A DNA stretch of 64,000 nucleotides, taken from Morella rubra. Lineage: Eukaryota > Streptophyta > Magnoliopsida > Fagales > Myricaceae. The DNA lies in assembly GCA_003952965.2 (NCBI GenBank), contig CM025852.1:19169279-19233278 (forward strand). Direction: 5' to 3'. The stretch's first letter is position 1, and every line of letters begins with the position of its first letter. Below, in pieces: positions 1 through 11,268 of this stretch. Made by a program: the position numbers and the translations under genes. The notes below the pieces were generated by a model. It ran no database searches and was not told where the DNA came from. It saw only the letters and a program-made list of their open reading frames with translations.

Positions 1-620
1 CTCGGTATAAGGAAGACGCCACAAACGGTGATGGAAATTCCGTTTGATAAGTCAAGTTGAACGCCACGGGAAATCCCGATAAGTTCGAGTAGTTCTTCAA
101 AGAACCAAAGAGAATAAATCCTTACAATTTTGATTAATCAATGTCTGCCGAATTACAAAGCAAAAGCTCCTATTTAAAGGGCTAAACATTACAAGAAAAA
201 TAACCCTAACATGGAAACCTAATTAAACCCGAAATAAGATAAGGAAATAATTCCTTCACGCCTAAAAACACACAAAGCAATTAAGGAAATAATGCCTTGC
301 TTGCCTAACAAAAATGTGGACGCCTAAAATAAAGAGCTAAATAAGGAAAAAGGTGCTGGATGTCCAAAAGAAGTGCAAGCCATAAAAAAGGAAGGATTTG
401 GGCGCCTAGAATAGAGATCCTTCTAGAACTTGAATCAAGGTGACCATTCTTTATGGCCCACGTGGATCATGTTCAATGAGCTTCCACGAATTCGCTTGAG
501 CCCATAACTCTTGAATAAGTCCGTTGAGTACATCCTTGAACTTCTTTGCCCGTGCTCTCGTAACCAGCCTAATTGGTACTTGAACGAGATCCTTCGAAAC
601 GGTGCCTTGATCTCCATCAT
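1..620 (-). mobile_element. Ty3/gypsy relic: polyprotein C-terminus plus 3' non-coding/LTR sequence
   Basis: On the minus strand, about 600-435 reads VTRARAKKFKDVLNGLIQ and continues to a WKLIEHDPRGP-like tail, the usual C-terminus of plant Ty3/gypsy polyproteins. Positions 430-1 then hold non-coding sequence of the kind that follows it (3' leader or LTR). The element runs off the left edge, so neither LTR boundary nor a target duplication can be seen. It meets a hAT relic at about 640. This is a fossil fragment; family is fairly sure, extent is not. Confidence 0.5.
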
Positions 621-655
621 TTATAAAACTATAAACAAATAAAAAAAACTAAATA

Positions 656-1545
656 GTCTATTAATATTATAATGAAATATAATAATCACCTGGCCGTGCG
701 AGATTGGTTTCTTGATTTTTGCCCCTTCCACTAGAAATTTCTCCTTTGTTCAACCGCTCCATTATCTTCTTATGACAACTTTGCTGAAGAGCATCTTTCC
801 TTTTACATGACGCTCCGACCATATTCACAATCGAGGAAGTATAATTAAAAAAATCACCAACTTGAAAGTTATTCTTTGCAATACCCATAATAGCCAATTG
901 AAGTTGGTGAGCAAAACAATGGATATAGATAGCAGAAGGATTATCCCTTGAAATGAGTGACTTCAACCCATTGAACTCCCCTCGCATGTTTAATGCTCCA
1001 TCATACCCTTGACCTCTCAATCTGGATATTGACAACCCATGTCTTGCAAACAATTTGTCTATATTTTTTTTCAAAGATTCAGAGCAAGTATTAGAAACAT
1101 GTTCCACACCAAGAAACCTTTCAATCACCTGTCCACGTATATTCACATATCTCAAAACAACTGCCATTTGCTCCTTCACTGAATTATCTCGAGACTCATC
1201 AACCATAAGAGAATAAAATCCATCTCCAATTTCTTTAATGATGGCAAGTGTGGTCTAAGTTGTACAAGCACTCGTCATTTCCTTCTGAATATTTGGAGCA
1301 GTCATTTGGTTGTTTCCAGGAGCATTAGTGTTAAGTGTCTTAGCAATCTTTTCATCACGTTGGCAAAACACGTTCAGAAGTTCAAGAAAATTGCCCTTCC
1401 TTATTGAACTCTCAGACTCGTCATGACCACGAAAAGTTAATCCTTGCCCCAAAAGATAACGAACGGCATCTAAAACCGCTGTTAAACGAATGCGATAAGC
1501 ATTTTCTTGATCGTGCCCGTGTGCGGATAACATGTGCGACACACT
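656..1545 (-). pseudogene. hAT transposase relic (DUF4371/TTF-zinc-finger type), copy 1
   Basis: The minus strand encodes a partial hAT-superfamily transposase of the DUF4371 (zinc finger MYM/TTF-like) type. Recognisable pieces in order are SHMLSAHGHDQENAYRIRLT, FRGHDESESS, a VDESRDNSVKEQM catalytic-core segment, RGQGYDGALNMRGEFNGL and YIHCFAHQLQLAI. The same protein occurs on the plus strand at 26.3-28.7 kb and aligns over this whole stretch. Homology starts abruptly at about 1545 and ends at about 656 near an exon end (CCAG followed by GTGATT). The zinc-finger N-terminus and the C-terminal dimerisation region are both absent, and there is an internal stop near 1254. Non-functional fragment. 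Confidence 0.8.
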
Positions 1546-1548
1546 TTG

Positions 1549-1700
1549 TCAATTCAATCCCATCCTCCAACAATTTCACAAACCACAAATATCCAAACCA
1601 ATTCAATCCCATCATCCAACAATTTCACAAACTATAAATATCCAAACCAATTCAATCCCATCCTCCAACTGTCCAACAATTTCACAAATAATTAAATTCC
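1549..1700. repeat. Short tandem repeat, period about 50 bp, three copies
   Basis: The unit starts CAATTCAATCCCATC and includes CCAACAATTTCACAAA and a TATCCAAACC stretch. It is repeated about three times with small differences, the last copy having an extra CCAACTGT. It begins exactly where the hAT homology of copy 1 stops, so it probably marks the junction of that truncated element. No coding signal. Confidence 0.75.
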
Positions 1701-1862
1701 AAACCCTAAGCATTTTTAGCATACTAAATAAATGAATTTTTCTACTGAATTGTAGAGAGAGAATCTTGAATAGAGAGACATACTAGGGGTCGGAGGTCTA
1801 GGAATTTTCAAGTGTAAAATCTCGAGGATCCTACAAAAATTGAAACCGTCAAAAATCAAAAT

Positions 1863-2210
1863 AACGAGATTGAGAGAGAGTTGAGAGTCAAGAGAGAGGC
1901 AGAGATCGAGAGTTTAGAGTTGAGAGAGAGAGAGAGAGAGGCAGAGAGCAAAAGAGAGAGAGAGAGAGAGATTGAGAGAGGTGAGATCACCGTCTGGACG
2001 CTGGAGTCGCTGGTGCTGCGGTGGTGCGGTGCAGCTGTAGTGGTGCGGCTGTGGGCAGTGTACAACGAGGCAGTGGGTACGATGGTGCGGCGATGGGCGA
2101 GAAAGAGAGAGGGAGGGAAAATTCGAAGAGAGAGAGAGGATAAATGTGATTGAGAGAGAGAGAGAGAGAGAGAGAGAGGGTTGACCGTTGAGAGACAGAA
2201 ATTTTGTCAA
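1863..2210. repeat. GA-rich purine tract / interrupted (GA)n microsatellite
   Basis: Long runs of GAGAGA occur at about 1865-1980, 2100-2130 and 2150-2180, broken by a GC-richer patch at about 1985-2095. Open frames on both strands here are only serine/leucine or arginine/glutamate low-complexity products of the repeat. T-runs follow at 2250-2305. Confidence 0.8.
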
Positions 2211-2582
2211 AACATGATGAAACGCATTGTTTCCATTTCACCCTGTTTTGATTTTTTTTTTTTTGTTTCACGTTTTGAATATTTTGTTTTTTTTTTTTTT
2301 TTTTCAGGCAGAGGGTGAAACGACGTAGTTTCACCCTCTACATATTAAAAAATAAAGGGCCTGGGCCTAATGGGCTCAGGCCCTGCAGGCTGGAAAACTA
2401 GGGTTGGCCTGGGCCTATAGGGATCGGGCTCCCATAGGCCCAGACCAACTTATGAAAAAAAAAAAAAAGAAATTTACATGTAATTTATTTTTTTTGGTGG
2501 TGCAATGGGTGGCGACTGCCCAGGGCCGCCACCACTTGCATCCGCCATTGGGTAGCCGCCACCACTTGCATCCGCCACTGGC

Positions 2583-2740
2583 TCTAAGACATCTCTTAGA
2601 GCAAAAGATCATGACCTCGGAGCAGTAGAAGTTCTTGGTGAAACTTCTGGGATTTAAGTATGAAATTGTGTATCAACCCGAGAAGGAGAACAAAGTGGCT
2701 GATGCTTTGTCTCAGAAGGAAGCCCTATGTTATGGAAGAT
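2583..2740 (+). mobile_element. Ty3/gypsy RNase H scrap
   Basis: The plus strand reads LEQKIMTSEQ, KFLVKLLGFKYEIVYQPEK and ENKVADALSQKEAL. This is the end of the RNase H domain of a Ty3/gypsy polyprotein, where the family usually has LLGYDYEI..PGKEN..ADALSR. Only about 50 codons are present. The following bases (LEDKDNLQ-like) resemble a gypsy polyprotein C-terminus, so the scrap looks internally shortened. Fossil. Confidence 0.6.
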
Positions 2741-3084
2741 CAACGAGGGTGATTCAAATCATATCCTTGAGGACAAGGATAATCTTCAAGTGAGGGAGAA
2801 TGACAAGACACCAGCTCAAGATCTATGCGAGGTGAGGCTTGTCGACACCATTGACATGCCCATGACATGTCATGGCTCAAGCCATAACATGCCTACCAGC
2901 GCATTGGCATGCCCCACGGCATTAACAAGACAAGACAAGGGCCTGCAAGACCACAAGCCTCGGCAAGACTCAAGAGAAGCATATGGAGAGGCAATGCACG
3001 ACAACTCAGGAGGAGTTAAAGAGCACAAAGAAGGTGCCACTACATGACCATCAGTCGTGGCGGCGCAACCAAAGGTGCATGGGG

Positions 3085-4460
3085 GAGTTGATTCGAGATG
3101 GATCTCGTGGCTAAGTGGAGTTGTTTGGTAGCAGCACCACATGACCACCAGACAATGTGGCGCATGACGGAGCACATAGGAGGTTTGTCTTAAAAGACTC
3201 AGGAGACCATGGGGATCATTTTGATGTCACCACCCTACATGGTGGTAGAGCGGTGGCAACCACCACCACAAGCGGCTAGGAGGGGCCATATAGGGTAAAC
3301 CGCATGTGGGATCCCTATATGGCCGAATCCCCCTAATTAGGAGTGTTATCTTTATTGCCTTTTAAGTTTCAAACATTACCATGTTGGTGTGATTCAATTA
3401 AGGCAATAATCTTGGTCCTATTTTGAAAAGATTTCTTGATTGAAGTTATGAGTGTTTTAAGCATGTGGCAATTACCTTTGCTCCCTATATGAAAGCTTAT
3501 GCCGGCCACATCCCTAAATTAGTGGACAATCAATCTTTGATTGATTTGTCCTTATTTTTGGGCTAGTCTTGAGAAAAAAAGGCAAGATCTCTAATAAGAT
3601 CTTTCCTTCCTAACCTGAATAGGATCTTGGAGGATTGATTGAGTGCCCTTGCCGCCCAAGCCCATAGAGATAGTATAAATACCCATCCATGGCACCATTT
3701 GTAAACAACCATGAATATTTATTGAATAGAGTTTCCAAGGGCGCTTTTTGGCCTTTGTGCCATTATCTTTTGATGTTCAGGGTTAAGCCTGCCACTTAGG
3801 CTAGCATGGGTACTATAGTGCTTGGGGTTAGGCTTGACACTATTCACACTTGTTAGACCTGACTTGTGCTGGGTTAGGCTGACCAAGTTGGGGGCAATCG
3901 GAGACTCAGGTTAGGCCTGGAAGCTTAGGCTAGTAGAGGAGGTTTGATGCTTAGGGTTAGGCCTGACATCTCATCTATTTTGTTAGAGGTTCATCGTTAG
4001 GTTAAGCTGGTGTTGTTTCACAATCGAGTTCTAAGTTTGTCTAGAGGTGTCAGCCCATTCAAGCTTAAGTTTGCGCATCCTTCTTTTCATCTATTTTCCC
4101 AACCATCCATATTTCTTTTAATTTATCTTTTGATAAAACCAAAATGCCAAAAATATCTTTTCTTATCTTTTGATTCGATACTCAGGATATATTTCCTTTT
4201 TGAGTGCTTCATTGGGTTGGCCAAGGAGTATCAATTGAGGCGTGAGCTAAACATGAGTATTCACAAGTCCTTACTTGTGAGGGGGATAGGCATTGGTGAG
4301 GGTTCTAGGTTGGGGTCCCTATCACACCATCTCCTGTTGGTTTTGCCAGTGCCAAACATATTTATTGTCATGCTTATCCTTTATGGTGATCATGCTACAT
4401 TTTATTCACGCGCCTTGTGGGGGGCAAAGCTAGCAGTAGCTAATGATCACTAGTACTGTT
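3085..4460 (+). mobile_element. Possible gypsy LTR-like region with TATA box and repeated GGTTAGGCYTG motif
   Basis: A purine-rich GGGGGAG at about 3080 is followed by about 1.3 kb of non-coding DNA. It contains a TATA-like TATAAATACCC at about 3674 and, just downstream, many copies of a TTAGGCCTG / TTAGGCTTG word at 3780-4010. The layout (polypurine tract, U3, TATA, R/U5-like repeats) and position after the gypsy scrap suggest a single LTR of the same relic. No second LTR or target duplication was found, so this is weak. A 147-codon open frame at 4010-4453 has no recognisable domain. Confidence 0.3.
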
Positions 4461-5242
4461 GACCAGACTACTCACTGAGAGCAAACTTCAACAAGTTGAA
4501 GGCGTCCTTTTCATTTAATGCTATTAGTTGAAGTCCCAACGACGTTAATCAATTCTTTAATATTATTCTAATTGTTCATTTATATTTTTTTTAAGAACAA
4601 AATTGTTCCCTAAGAGCTTATTTTTTTAGTTTTATCCTTCTATTTCTAATTCATAATTGCATAGTGGATTATATAGACATTAAAATATGAAAATTATTAT
4701 CTTGTATTTAAAGTGAATTTTGTTTTATTAATATAGAATTTAATGGCCGGCAATTTTTTTTGGAGCTTGCACTCATGGAAAAAAAAAGAAAGACAATTTC
4801 TTACAACTGGGCGGAACCAATACCCATGAACATAATTATGTGATCGAGTCATATTGCTTTATTTTTCTAGGAGCACATATTGTTTTTCATCAATATTATT
4901 TGGTAACAGAATCAATATCATCTGCTTTTTTCATTACGTAGTAAACTTTTTTTTTTGTTATTTCGCCTTAGAAATTTGCCCGCTTCAAATTAAGTCTTTG
5001 GTTCCGTTACTGTACAGTGGCGACATAACACCCAAATTAATGTGGCAGTGATTTTACACTTAGGGGTCTAAAGGTGAAAAAAGAGCTGGCATTTATATAT
5101 CCCAAGAATCTTGATGTCCATAAATGACATGAGAAAACAAGCTATGCTCATTGAACCTTGTCTTTGCAAAGATAGCAGAACTTTCACATTTGCCCTACTA
5201 CAAGTCTACAATGCACACACTCAAGAGTACAATATTCACGTA
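4461..5242. other. AT-rich intergenic DNA, no gene seen
   Basis: Stretches of A and T runs with only short meaningless open frames. No motif, splice-bounded exon or repeat structure could be recognised. Confidence 0.6.
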
Positions 5243-6270
5243 CAACCCAGCTCAAGATTTTTGGGGGCCATAGGCAAATCATAAAAATGAGGTCTTTTAA
5301 TTTTTTTTAAATTAATAAATTTTAAAATTAAATCATAAATTTGCTTCTTACCTTTTTAGATGTAAAATTACTAATTAAACTTTTGTATTCAAGTTTACCC
5401 AATAAATCAGTTTCATAGATAAAATTGCAAAACAACTTAGTCTATCTTTGAGACATAGTTGTTAGTAAATAAATTTTTATTGTCTTTAGTTTTGAAAAAA
5501 TTCTTTTTGCATATGCAATGTAAAAGTATGGTAAATAGTATTCTATATGCAATAAAAAATTTGGAAAACATTTATTAGATTTTATGTGCCAAAATTTTGG
5601 CCAAATTAAATAACTATAAAATAATATTTCTCTCCCCATCATATCATTACTTTCCACTATATTAAATATAAAAAATTCATTTAAATAATTTCTTTTCACT
5701 TTTTCACCAATTCTCATACTCCAAAATTTTGTTACACAAACACCACCTTATGTATTTCAAGTGGAATATTAATTTCTATTTTTGTAACTCCTTTTAAAAC
5801 TTTAAATTCTAAAAATAAATTAATCTTTTATTAGATTAATTAGACAGTCGTTTGGCAATGAACCGTTAAAAAAATTAAATTAGAATTTAATTGTTTGAGA
5901 ATTTAATTAGCATTAAAGTAGTTGTGGTAGATGGTTCTAGATTTTAGGAGCCAAGAATTTATTGTGAATGATGGTTATTTTGAAAATTGACGTTGATAGT
6001 GCTATTATTTTGAAAAAAGACGTTGATAGTGCTAGTTTCTAGGATGTGTTTTTTATTTTCAATTTTAATTTTATAAACTAATTTTTAAATATTCCTATTT
6101 TGTAGTCCTTTCATTAAGTTTTATTTGAAAATTTTAGACCTTTTTTTTTTAATTTTAATTTTACTATAATATAGAACCTTCATAATTAAAAAATTTTAAT
6201 TTTACTCTAACATATGACCTTCGTAATAGAAGACCTTCTTAATTAGGGGGCCTTCCTGCAGCTTTTTAGG
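5243..6270 (-). mobile_element. Internally deleted hAT relic with C-terminal dimerisation remnant
   Basis: The left end (from about 5243) carries CAAGATTTTTGGGGGCC followed by ATAGGCAAATCATAAAAATG, very like the terminal sequence of common plant hAT elements. On the minus strand, about 5515-5290 reads AKRIFSKLKTIKIYLLTTMS and then a DYKNLISNFAS-like segment. This matches the hAT dimerisation region, usually AERSFSKLKLIKTYLRS. The right side (about 6100-6265) has a mirrored set of pyrimidine-rich AAGACCTT words and a final GGGGGCC. Most of the transposase is missing and the 8-bp target duplication could not be identified. Confidence 0.6.
5971..6032. repeat. Two-copy direct repeat (about 31 bp)
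   Basis: ATTTTGAAAA followed by GACGTTGATAGTGCTA occurs twice in tandem with slight differences, inside the hAT relic. Probably a small slippage duplication. Confidence 0.55.
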
Positions 6271-6570
6271 AATGCCAGCATCACACGAGCCGGAGCAGAT
6301 GCACAAAAGTAATCACTCACAAAATATAGGAACAGTGGATTCTGCAGGAAGGGTCTTTGGCCAAAGCATTGATCTGCGGCAGAGTACCTTGAGGCGAAGT
6401 GCCTATCAACTTTACCGCACCACCGAATTACAAAACCAACAAAAGAAAAACATCCAATTAGTATATAATTATACTGGTCTGAAAGCTTACTAAAAAAAAG
6501 ATAGGCCCTTAGAGTACAATTTCTGTTAAATAGAAGGTAACAATAGTGGTGGGCAGACGATTACCATAAC

Positions 6571-6682
6571 CTTCCATGATGAAGCCTGAATGACAGTATA
6601 GATATCAGCCGGAAAAGGGAATTTGACCGCCTCATCTACTTCAAACCGCCATAATTGTTGCAAATAGGCTACAATATAGAAC
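6571..6682 (-). other. Exon-like open segment, unassigned host sequence
   Basis: A 112-bp minus-strand segment is bounded by a good acceptor (ATTTGCAG) and a donor (GGAAG|GTTATG). One frame is open throughout and reads YIVAYLQQLWRFEVDEAVKF then PFPADIYTVIQASSWK. The codon use and composition look like real protein, but I do not recognise the family. A further open stretch at about 6445-6330 (minus; LIGTSPQGTLPQINALAKDP) could be the next exon. Transposons lie on both sides, so these may be pieces of a decayed gene. Function unknown. Confidence 0.3.
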
Positions 6683-7049
6683 CTGCAAATGAAGAGTTGC
6701 AATCAAAATGTAAGAGCAGAAGGCTATGCCAAATTAAGTAGAAAAATGAAACTAAAGACAAATAGACATCTGTGGCAAAATTTTTTTTGTCAAATTCCAG
6801 ACACTTCTAGCAAGCATATATAATCACAGTTTGTAAGGGTATGAAGCAAATAAAGGAACTTGAGCTATGCAAGCATATATATTTGTTGCATGCTTTTTGA
6901 TGTCTTTAACACCAGCACCAAAAAGAAAAAGTTGAACACTATCTTCTACGAATATATATGTCAAATAGCCTCAACATTTGTGAAACCATATCTTCCCAAA
7001 GAATATAGGACTTATCAAGGAATTCAACAAAGCAGAAAATATTGAAGGG

Positions 7050-7498
7050 TCACTGAGTCCTTGGGAACCTATCTGAGTACAAAAAACCACTTCCATGAAG
7101 AATAATATTGTTTTCACAGCTCGTGAACCGAACCATTACAGAAGATTCATCCAAAGTCACTTGAAGAGGATGAGATGATGGATATACATTTATGAAGACA
7201 ATCTCCAAAAACAGAAATATCCACGAAACCATTACGTTAAAAAAATCACAAATCTGTAGAGCAAATGACAGATGAATATGTAGGTCATGCACTAAATACC
7301 AACGTCGAACTTTAGAACTGAAACGAATTTGGACAAGAAAAGCATCTAGGAGCACGACCATAGCAGATTCAGATGATGCAAAATCACTAATTGAAGAGGA
7401 GCAACGCTGCCGACGTGAATAGCCAAGCAGAGGAGCTGTAAAAGTGAATATTGAAAGTTTGACTGCAGAAATTATCATACTTACTTGATCTTGACAAA
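7050..7498 (-). other. Open minus-strand stretch, unassigned, possibly decayed exons
   Basis: About 150 codons are open on the minus strand, with protein-like patches (QVTLDESSVMVRFTSCENN, RRQRCSSSISDFASSESAM). No family is recognised, and internal intron-like T-rich segments suggest more than one exon. The region ends at the LTR start of the next element (7499). It may belong with the exon-like pieces at 6.3-6.7 kb. Weak. Confidence 0.2.
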
Positions 7499-8464
7499 TG
7501 ATCTTCAACTTTGTTTGCGATTAAATCTTTAATTTTCGATAATCTTCAGGTCTTGTTGATCTCACACCTTGAGTCTTTGATTTCACAACTGAGCAGCCCA
7601 AATGTTCTGCCTCATTCCTTTCCACGCCTTACTGCCGTTACAGGGTTTCTCAAAGTCATAATGACCAATTGTCTAGGAAAAGATATATTAGTCTTTTTCT
7701 GAACCTAGTTGTAATATAGCGTGGGATTGTTAGAGACCTCAGATCTCGGCCATAGGATCACATGAAAATTTTTTTTTCTATTATTTTCCTTATATTCTTT
7801 TATTCTGAATTTTAGGCTTCTACTAATTATGATCATGTCCATTAACATATCACAATTTACCCCCAAGTATTTGAGATTGATTTGTGAAATCCTTTCTGCT
7901 AACAATTATTCGTTTAGTTATCTTTCCACTATACTATATTCCAAATGAGTCAATAGGACTGGAATCATAACACCGATTAAGTCCCTAAATCATATAATTC
8001 TCAATTCACAATCTATAACTTGTTATACTATCAATTGTTTCCAAAATAACTTTACAAATATATATTAATTTCGAAAAATATTTTCACAAAAATGTCACTA
8101 GCCAATGGATTTTTTTCTAGTCCAACCCTATACAGATATATCAAATATACTGCCTCATCGAAAGACTGATGGATTTTTTATTGAGCATTTATACAAACCT
8201 ATTTATTATGTACAAAATCCAACGTTATCTAGAATATTTGACCTAGAAAGATCATCACCAAATGACTCGGTCAAAGCACAAGTACACAATAAACAGATAT
8301 GTACAAACCTCTCTGGTCTAAGGATAGAATAAACCAATTGTGCTGAATATCTTCTCAACATTAGTGATCACTTCGCGAAGGTATTCATATTTGATCCCGT
8401 TCAGTGCATGTATTCTTATATTGCACCAACTCGATTGTTTAAGGTCACTACTTCAATGACGAAG

Positions 8465-9855
8465 TGAGAGGTCAAAAACAACCTAAGAGGGGGGGGGGGT
8501 GAATTGGGTTTTATAAAACTTTTCTCCCTTTTTCTTTTAAACCCAATAGCTAAGGAACCGATCTAAGGAGCACAAAATAAATCTATTTAATCAAGGACTA
8601 ATATAGAGAATGAAAGAAAAGACAAACAAGTGCAACAAATAAATGGAGATAAGGATAGAGAGATGACACCGTGTCTTTTAGGTGGTTCGGCCAACACTTG
8701 CCTACGTCCACCCCCAAGGCTATTGACTTCCTTGGGCTTCCTTCACTATTTTCCAAATAGTAAGTACACCTTAGCTTCACGGGTGCTAAGTAACCTTTAC
8801 AAAGTGTTTTCGAGCTTACACTTTAACTCACTCTCTCAAATCCTCACAACCTAGAGGATTTCTTCTACACAACAAGTAGGACAAGTGTTTTTCACAAACA
8901 CTCACGTGTTTTTCAAGAATGGGTACAAAGGAATCTTAGTAAAATCTCTTTAAGCTGAATAAACAAGTGTGAGGTACTGAGGTGTGCAAAGAGACAAGAT
9001 TTGCAAGAGAGCTACAGTATTTGCAGGTGGGAGTACGAGCTTTCTTGGATGGTGGAGCTTCCTTTCTCTTTGAAAGCTTTTTCTCTCTCTAGAAATTAGG
9101 GCAAGAGTTAATGGCGCAACCTCTTGTCTTTTCTCTCTCCATCTTCTTCTATTTAAAGCTTCTAGGGCACCAAGGGTCTTCTTGTAAAGCTTGAGTGCCG
9201 TTGGAGGTCATTTGAGACATTTGGATACTTTTTGAATAAGTTGACGTTGCTCAAAGAAATCTGCAAAATAACACAATGTGTCGACACATGTGGTATGTGC
9301 TGACACATTGAACTTTGCCAAGAAAAGGAGTCTCGGGTGTAGTCAATGTGTCGACACTATGTTTCAATGTGTCGACACTTCCCATACTTAGCCAAAAATT
9401 CATTTTGAATGGCTTGGAGAGCAAACTTTCTGGAGTTAGTTCAATGTGTCGACACTTAGGGTCAATGTGTCGACACTTCCCATACTTAGCCAAAAAAAAT
9501 CACTTTGAATGGCCTGAAAAGCAACCTTTCGGGAGATAGTCAATGTGTCGACACTTAGGGTCAATGTGTCGACACTTCCAACACTTAGTCAAAAAAAAAA
9601 TGTTCTTTAACAAGAGCTATCCCAATTCAATCATTCTCAAAACCATTTACAATGAAAAGATGATCATTTAACAAGTACAATGAAGATCAAGTAGCTTAGA
9701 GAGAATTTTTAAAGAGAGAAACAATGATACTTGATAAAAATCCTTTTAAGAGAAAGGATTGATAATTGTAAAATCTAAAGTCCTTAAAAACTTAGAGACT
9801 TTGTTATCATCAAAATCAATTGAAGATTGTTTGTAAAAACAACCTTGGGTTAACA
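8465..9855 (-). mobile_element. SIRE-like Copia solo LTR (1391 bp) with intact 5-bp target duplication
   Basis: The sequence starts TGAGAGGTC and ends GGGTTAACA, and is flanked on both sides by CGAAG (8460-8464 and 9856-9860). The related locus at about 17680 lacks it, which confirms insertion. Near its left end AACCTAAGAGG, a G-run and TGAATTGGGTT mirror the TTCACCCCCTCTAGG near the LTR end of the SIRE-type element at 51.8 kb, so the LTR lies on the minus strand. No internal sequence is present. It is a solo LTR left by LTR-LTR recombination, and looks whole. Confidence 0.8.
9272..9597. repeat. Tandem repeat built on the palindrome TGTGTCGACACA, inside the solo LTR
   Basis: The word AATGTGTCGACAC occurs at least seven times, mostly in pairs separated by short spacers (TTAGGGTC or TATGTTTC). 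Each pair is followed by TTCCCATACTTAGCCAAAA and a roughly 50-bp tail. The larger unit is about 100-130 bp and present about three times. TGTGTCGACACA is a perfect palindrome. Such arrays are common in U3 regions of long plant LTRs. Confidence 0.8.
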
Positions 9856-10135
9856 CGAAGTTTATCATCCTATTAAATAGAGGCACAATGAGTATGGACC
9901 TATTGTACATTAATATGTGCCTTTGTTTAGAACAAAATATCAATTTGAACAAGGAACCGAAGAGTCATACTTCCCTCCTTTGATTCATTAATCATTGGCA
10001 TGACTTTTCTACAATGTCACTCAATAATATCTGTGTAACATCTTATGTCACAACATATTACCCAATAAATAAATATAAACATGTGACATCTAAATAACTA
10101 TTATTTAGATAATGATTTTTAGGCATTATTCTTTC

Positions 10136-11268
10136 AAATGTGTCCTCTAGTGGGGCAACAAATGCACCATCAACAGAGCAACTATAACTCAGTGGGGGCA
10201 TCAAGTAAACATGTTTGTGACAAGACACTTGTCGAGAAAGTTCATTTTTAATTTTTAATTCATAGTTGATTCTTGTAAAAAAAAAAAAATGTATTTATGC
10301 TTCCTAACAGCCCAAAGAGCTCACAAAGGCAATCATTCCCTGATATTCACATTTCACCAATACTTCAAATTGAAACTTCACAACAAAGATATTAATATAC
10401 AAAGCACTCATCTCCACCTAGAAATATTGATACCTCGTTCAGCGAGACACTAAACAAGAAAGCCAACATACCATTTCCATAAGGACAAACACCTTGTTAG
10501 GAACCAAATGATCAAGGAAAAGTTAGAACCAAAACATGCATGCACACATGTGAACATTAAGCATTCACTTGGTTTCTCAAATATTACCTGCTTCTAACAT
10601 GCAGACTCCATTCTTTTGACAGATGACTTTGAGAGCAACATGTCATAAAAGCTACCTAGGCATTCACCTTCTTCTCGACTTGCTTCAACAAATGAATGAG
10701 CAAAACCAATAAATATGAAACAGGAAGTGTAAATGGAACAATTTATGGAGTACTATATGGCTACAATAAAGCAAATACAACATTCTATCCTTCTTAGTAG
10801 CATCTCAATTTCATTGAAATTCAATGGCAAAATTGGGACATATTGATTTATAGATCATTTCAACTAGCTTTGGAATTTATCTGAGGAAAATCGTTACCAA
10901 GCCAAAAGGATATAGTAGGGAGCTTTCTAGTTCAAGCTTTCCATACTCTTTGAAAAAATAGGCTTGTTTGAACTTTTTGGGTAATAAACGTTTTCTTTGA
11001 ACTTAAAACTAGACAAAATCGTGGTATTCAAACAAATCGTGGTATTCAAATAGGATCCCCAACTGAAAAGAATTCATCACAGTGCATTTGATCAAGGTCC
11101 TCATCATACTCCCCATATGAAAGGAATATTTGATTGGACTCGAGTAAGGAAATTGGACAAACATTTTCAATATGCTTGAAGAGGCTTAAACAGATCTACC
11201 ATTCACTTCAAAATGCTTATTTAGTGTCAAACACACCCTAATAAGAAGGTTGGAAAATGTTAAGATAC
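10136..11268. other. Intergenic sequence next to the GTE pseudogene; possible further exon remnants
   Basis: No clear domain was found. Downstream exons of the GTE-like gene would be expected here on the minus strand. An open piece at about 10670-10600 (YDMLLSKSSVKRMESAC) could not be matched with confidence. The rest is AT-rich non-coding DNA. Confidence 0.4.

Larger units (their letters stand above)
7499..10135 (-). mobile_element. Old Copia relic: LTR plus adjacent 3' internal sequence, interrupted by a solo LTR
   Basis: 7499-about 8012 aligns with the complete 5' LTR of the Copia element at 23363-23922 (shared TTGCGATTAA-like start and a long block around GCTTCTACTAATTA). About 8035-8464 plus 9861-10135 aligns with the non-coding sequence downstream of that element's pol gene at 17255-17935. 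So this is a second, more diverged copy of that family in the same orientation, reduced to one LTR and neighbouring internal sequence. A SIRE-like solo LTR (8465-9855) splits it. Fossil, older than that solo LTR. Confidence 0.65.

Noticed and set aside
4010-4453. 147-codon open frame.
   Set aside because: No domain, no splice context, and it lies in an LTR-like repeat-rich region.
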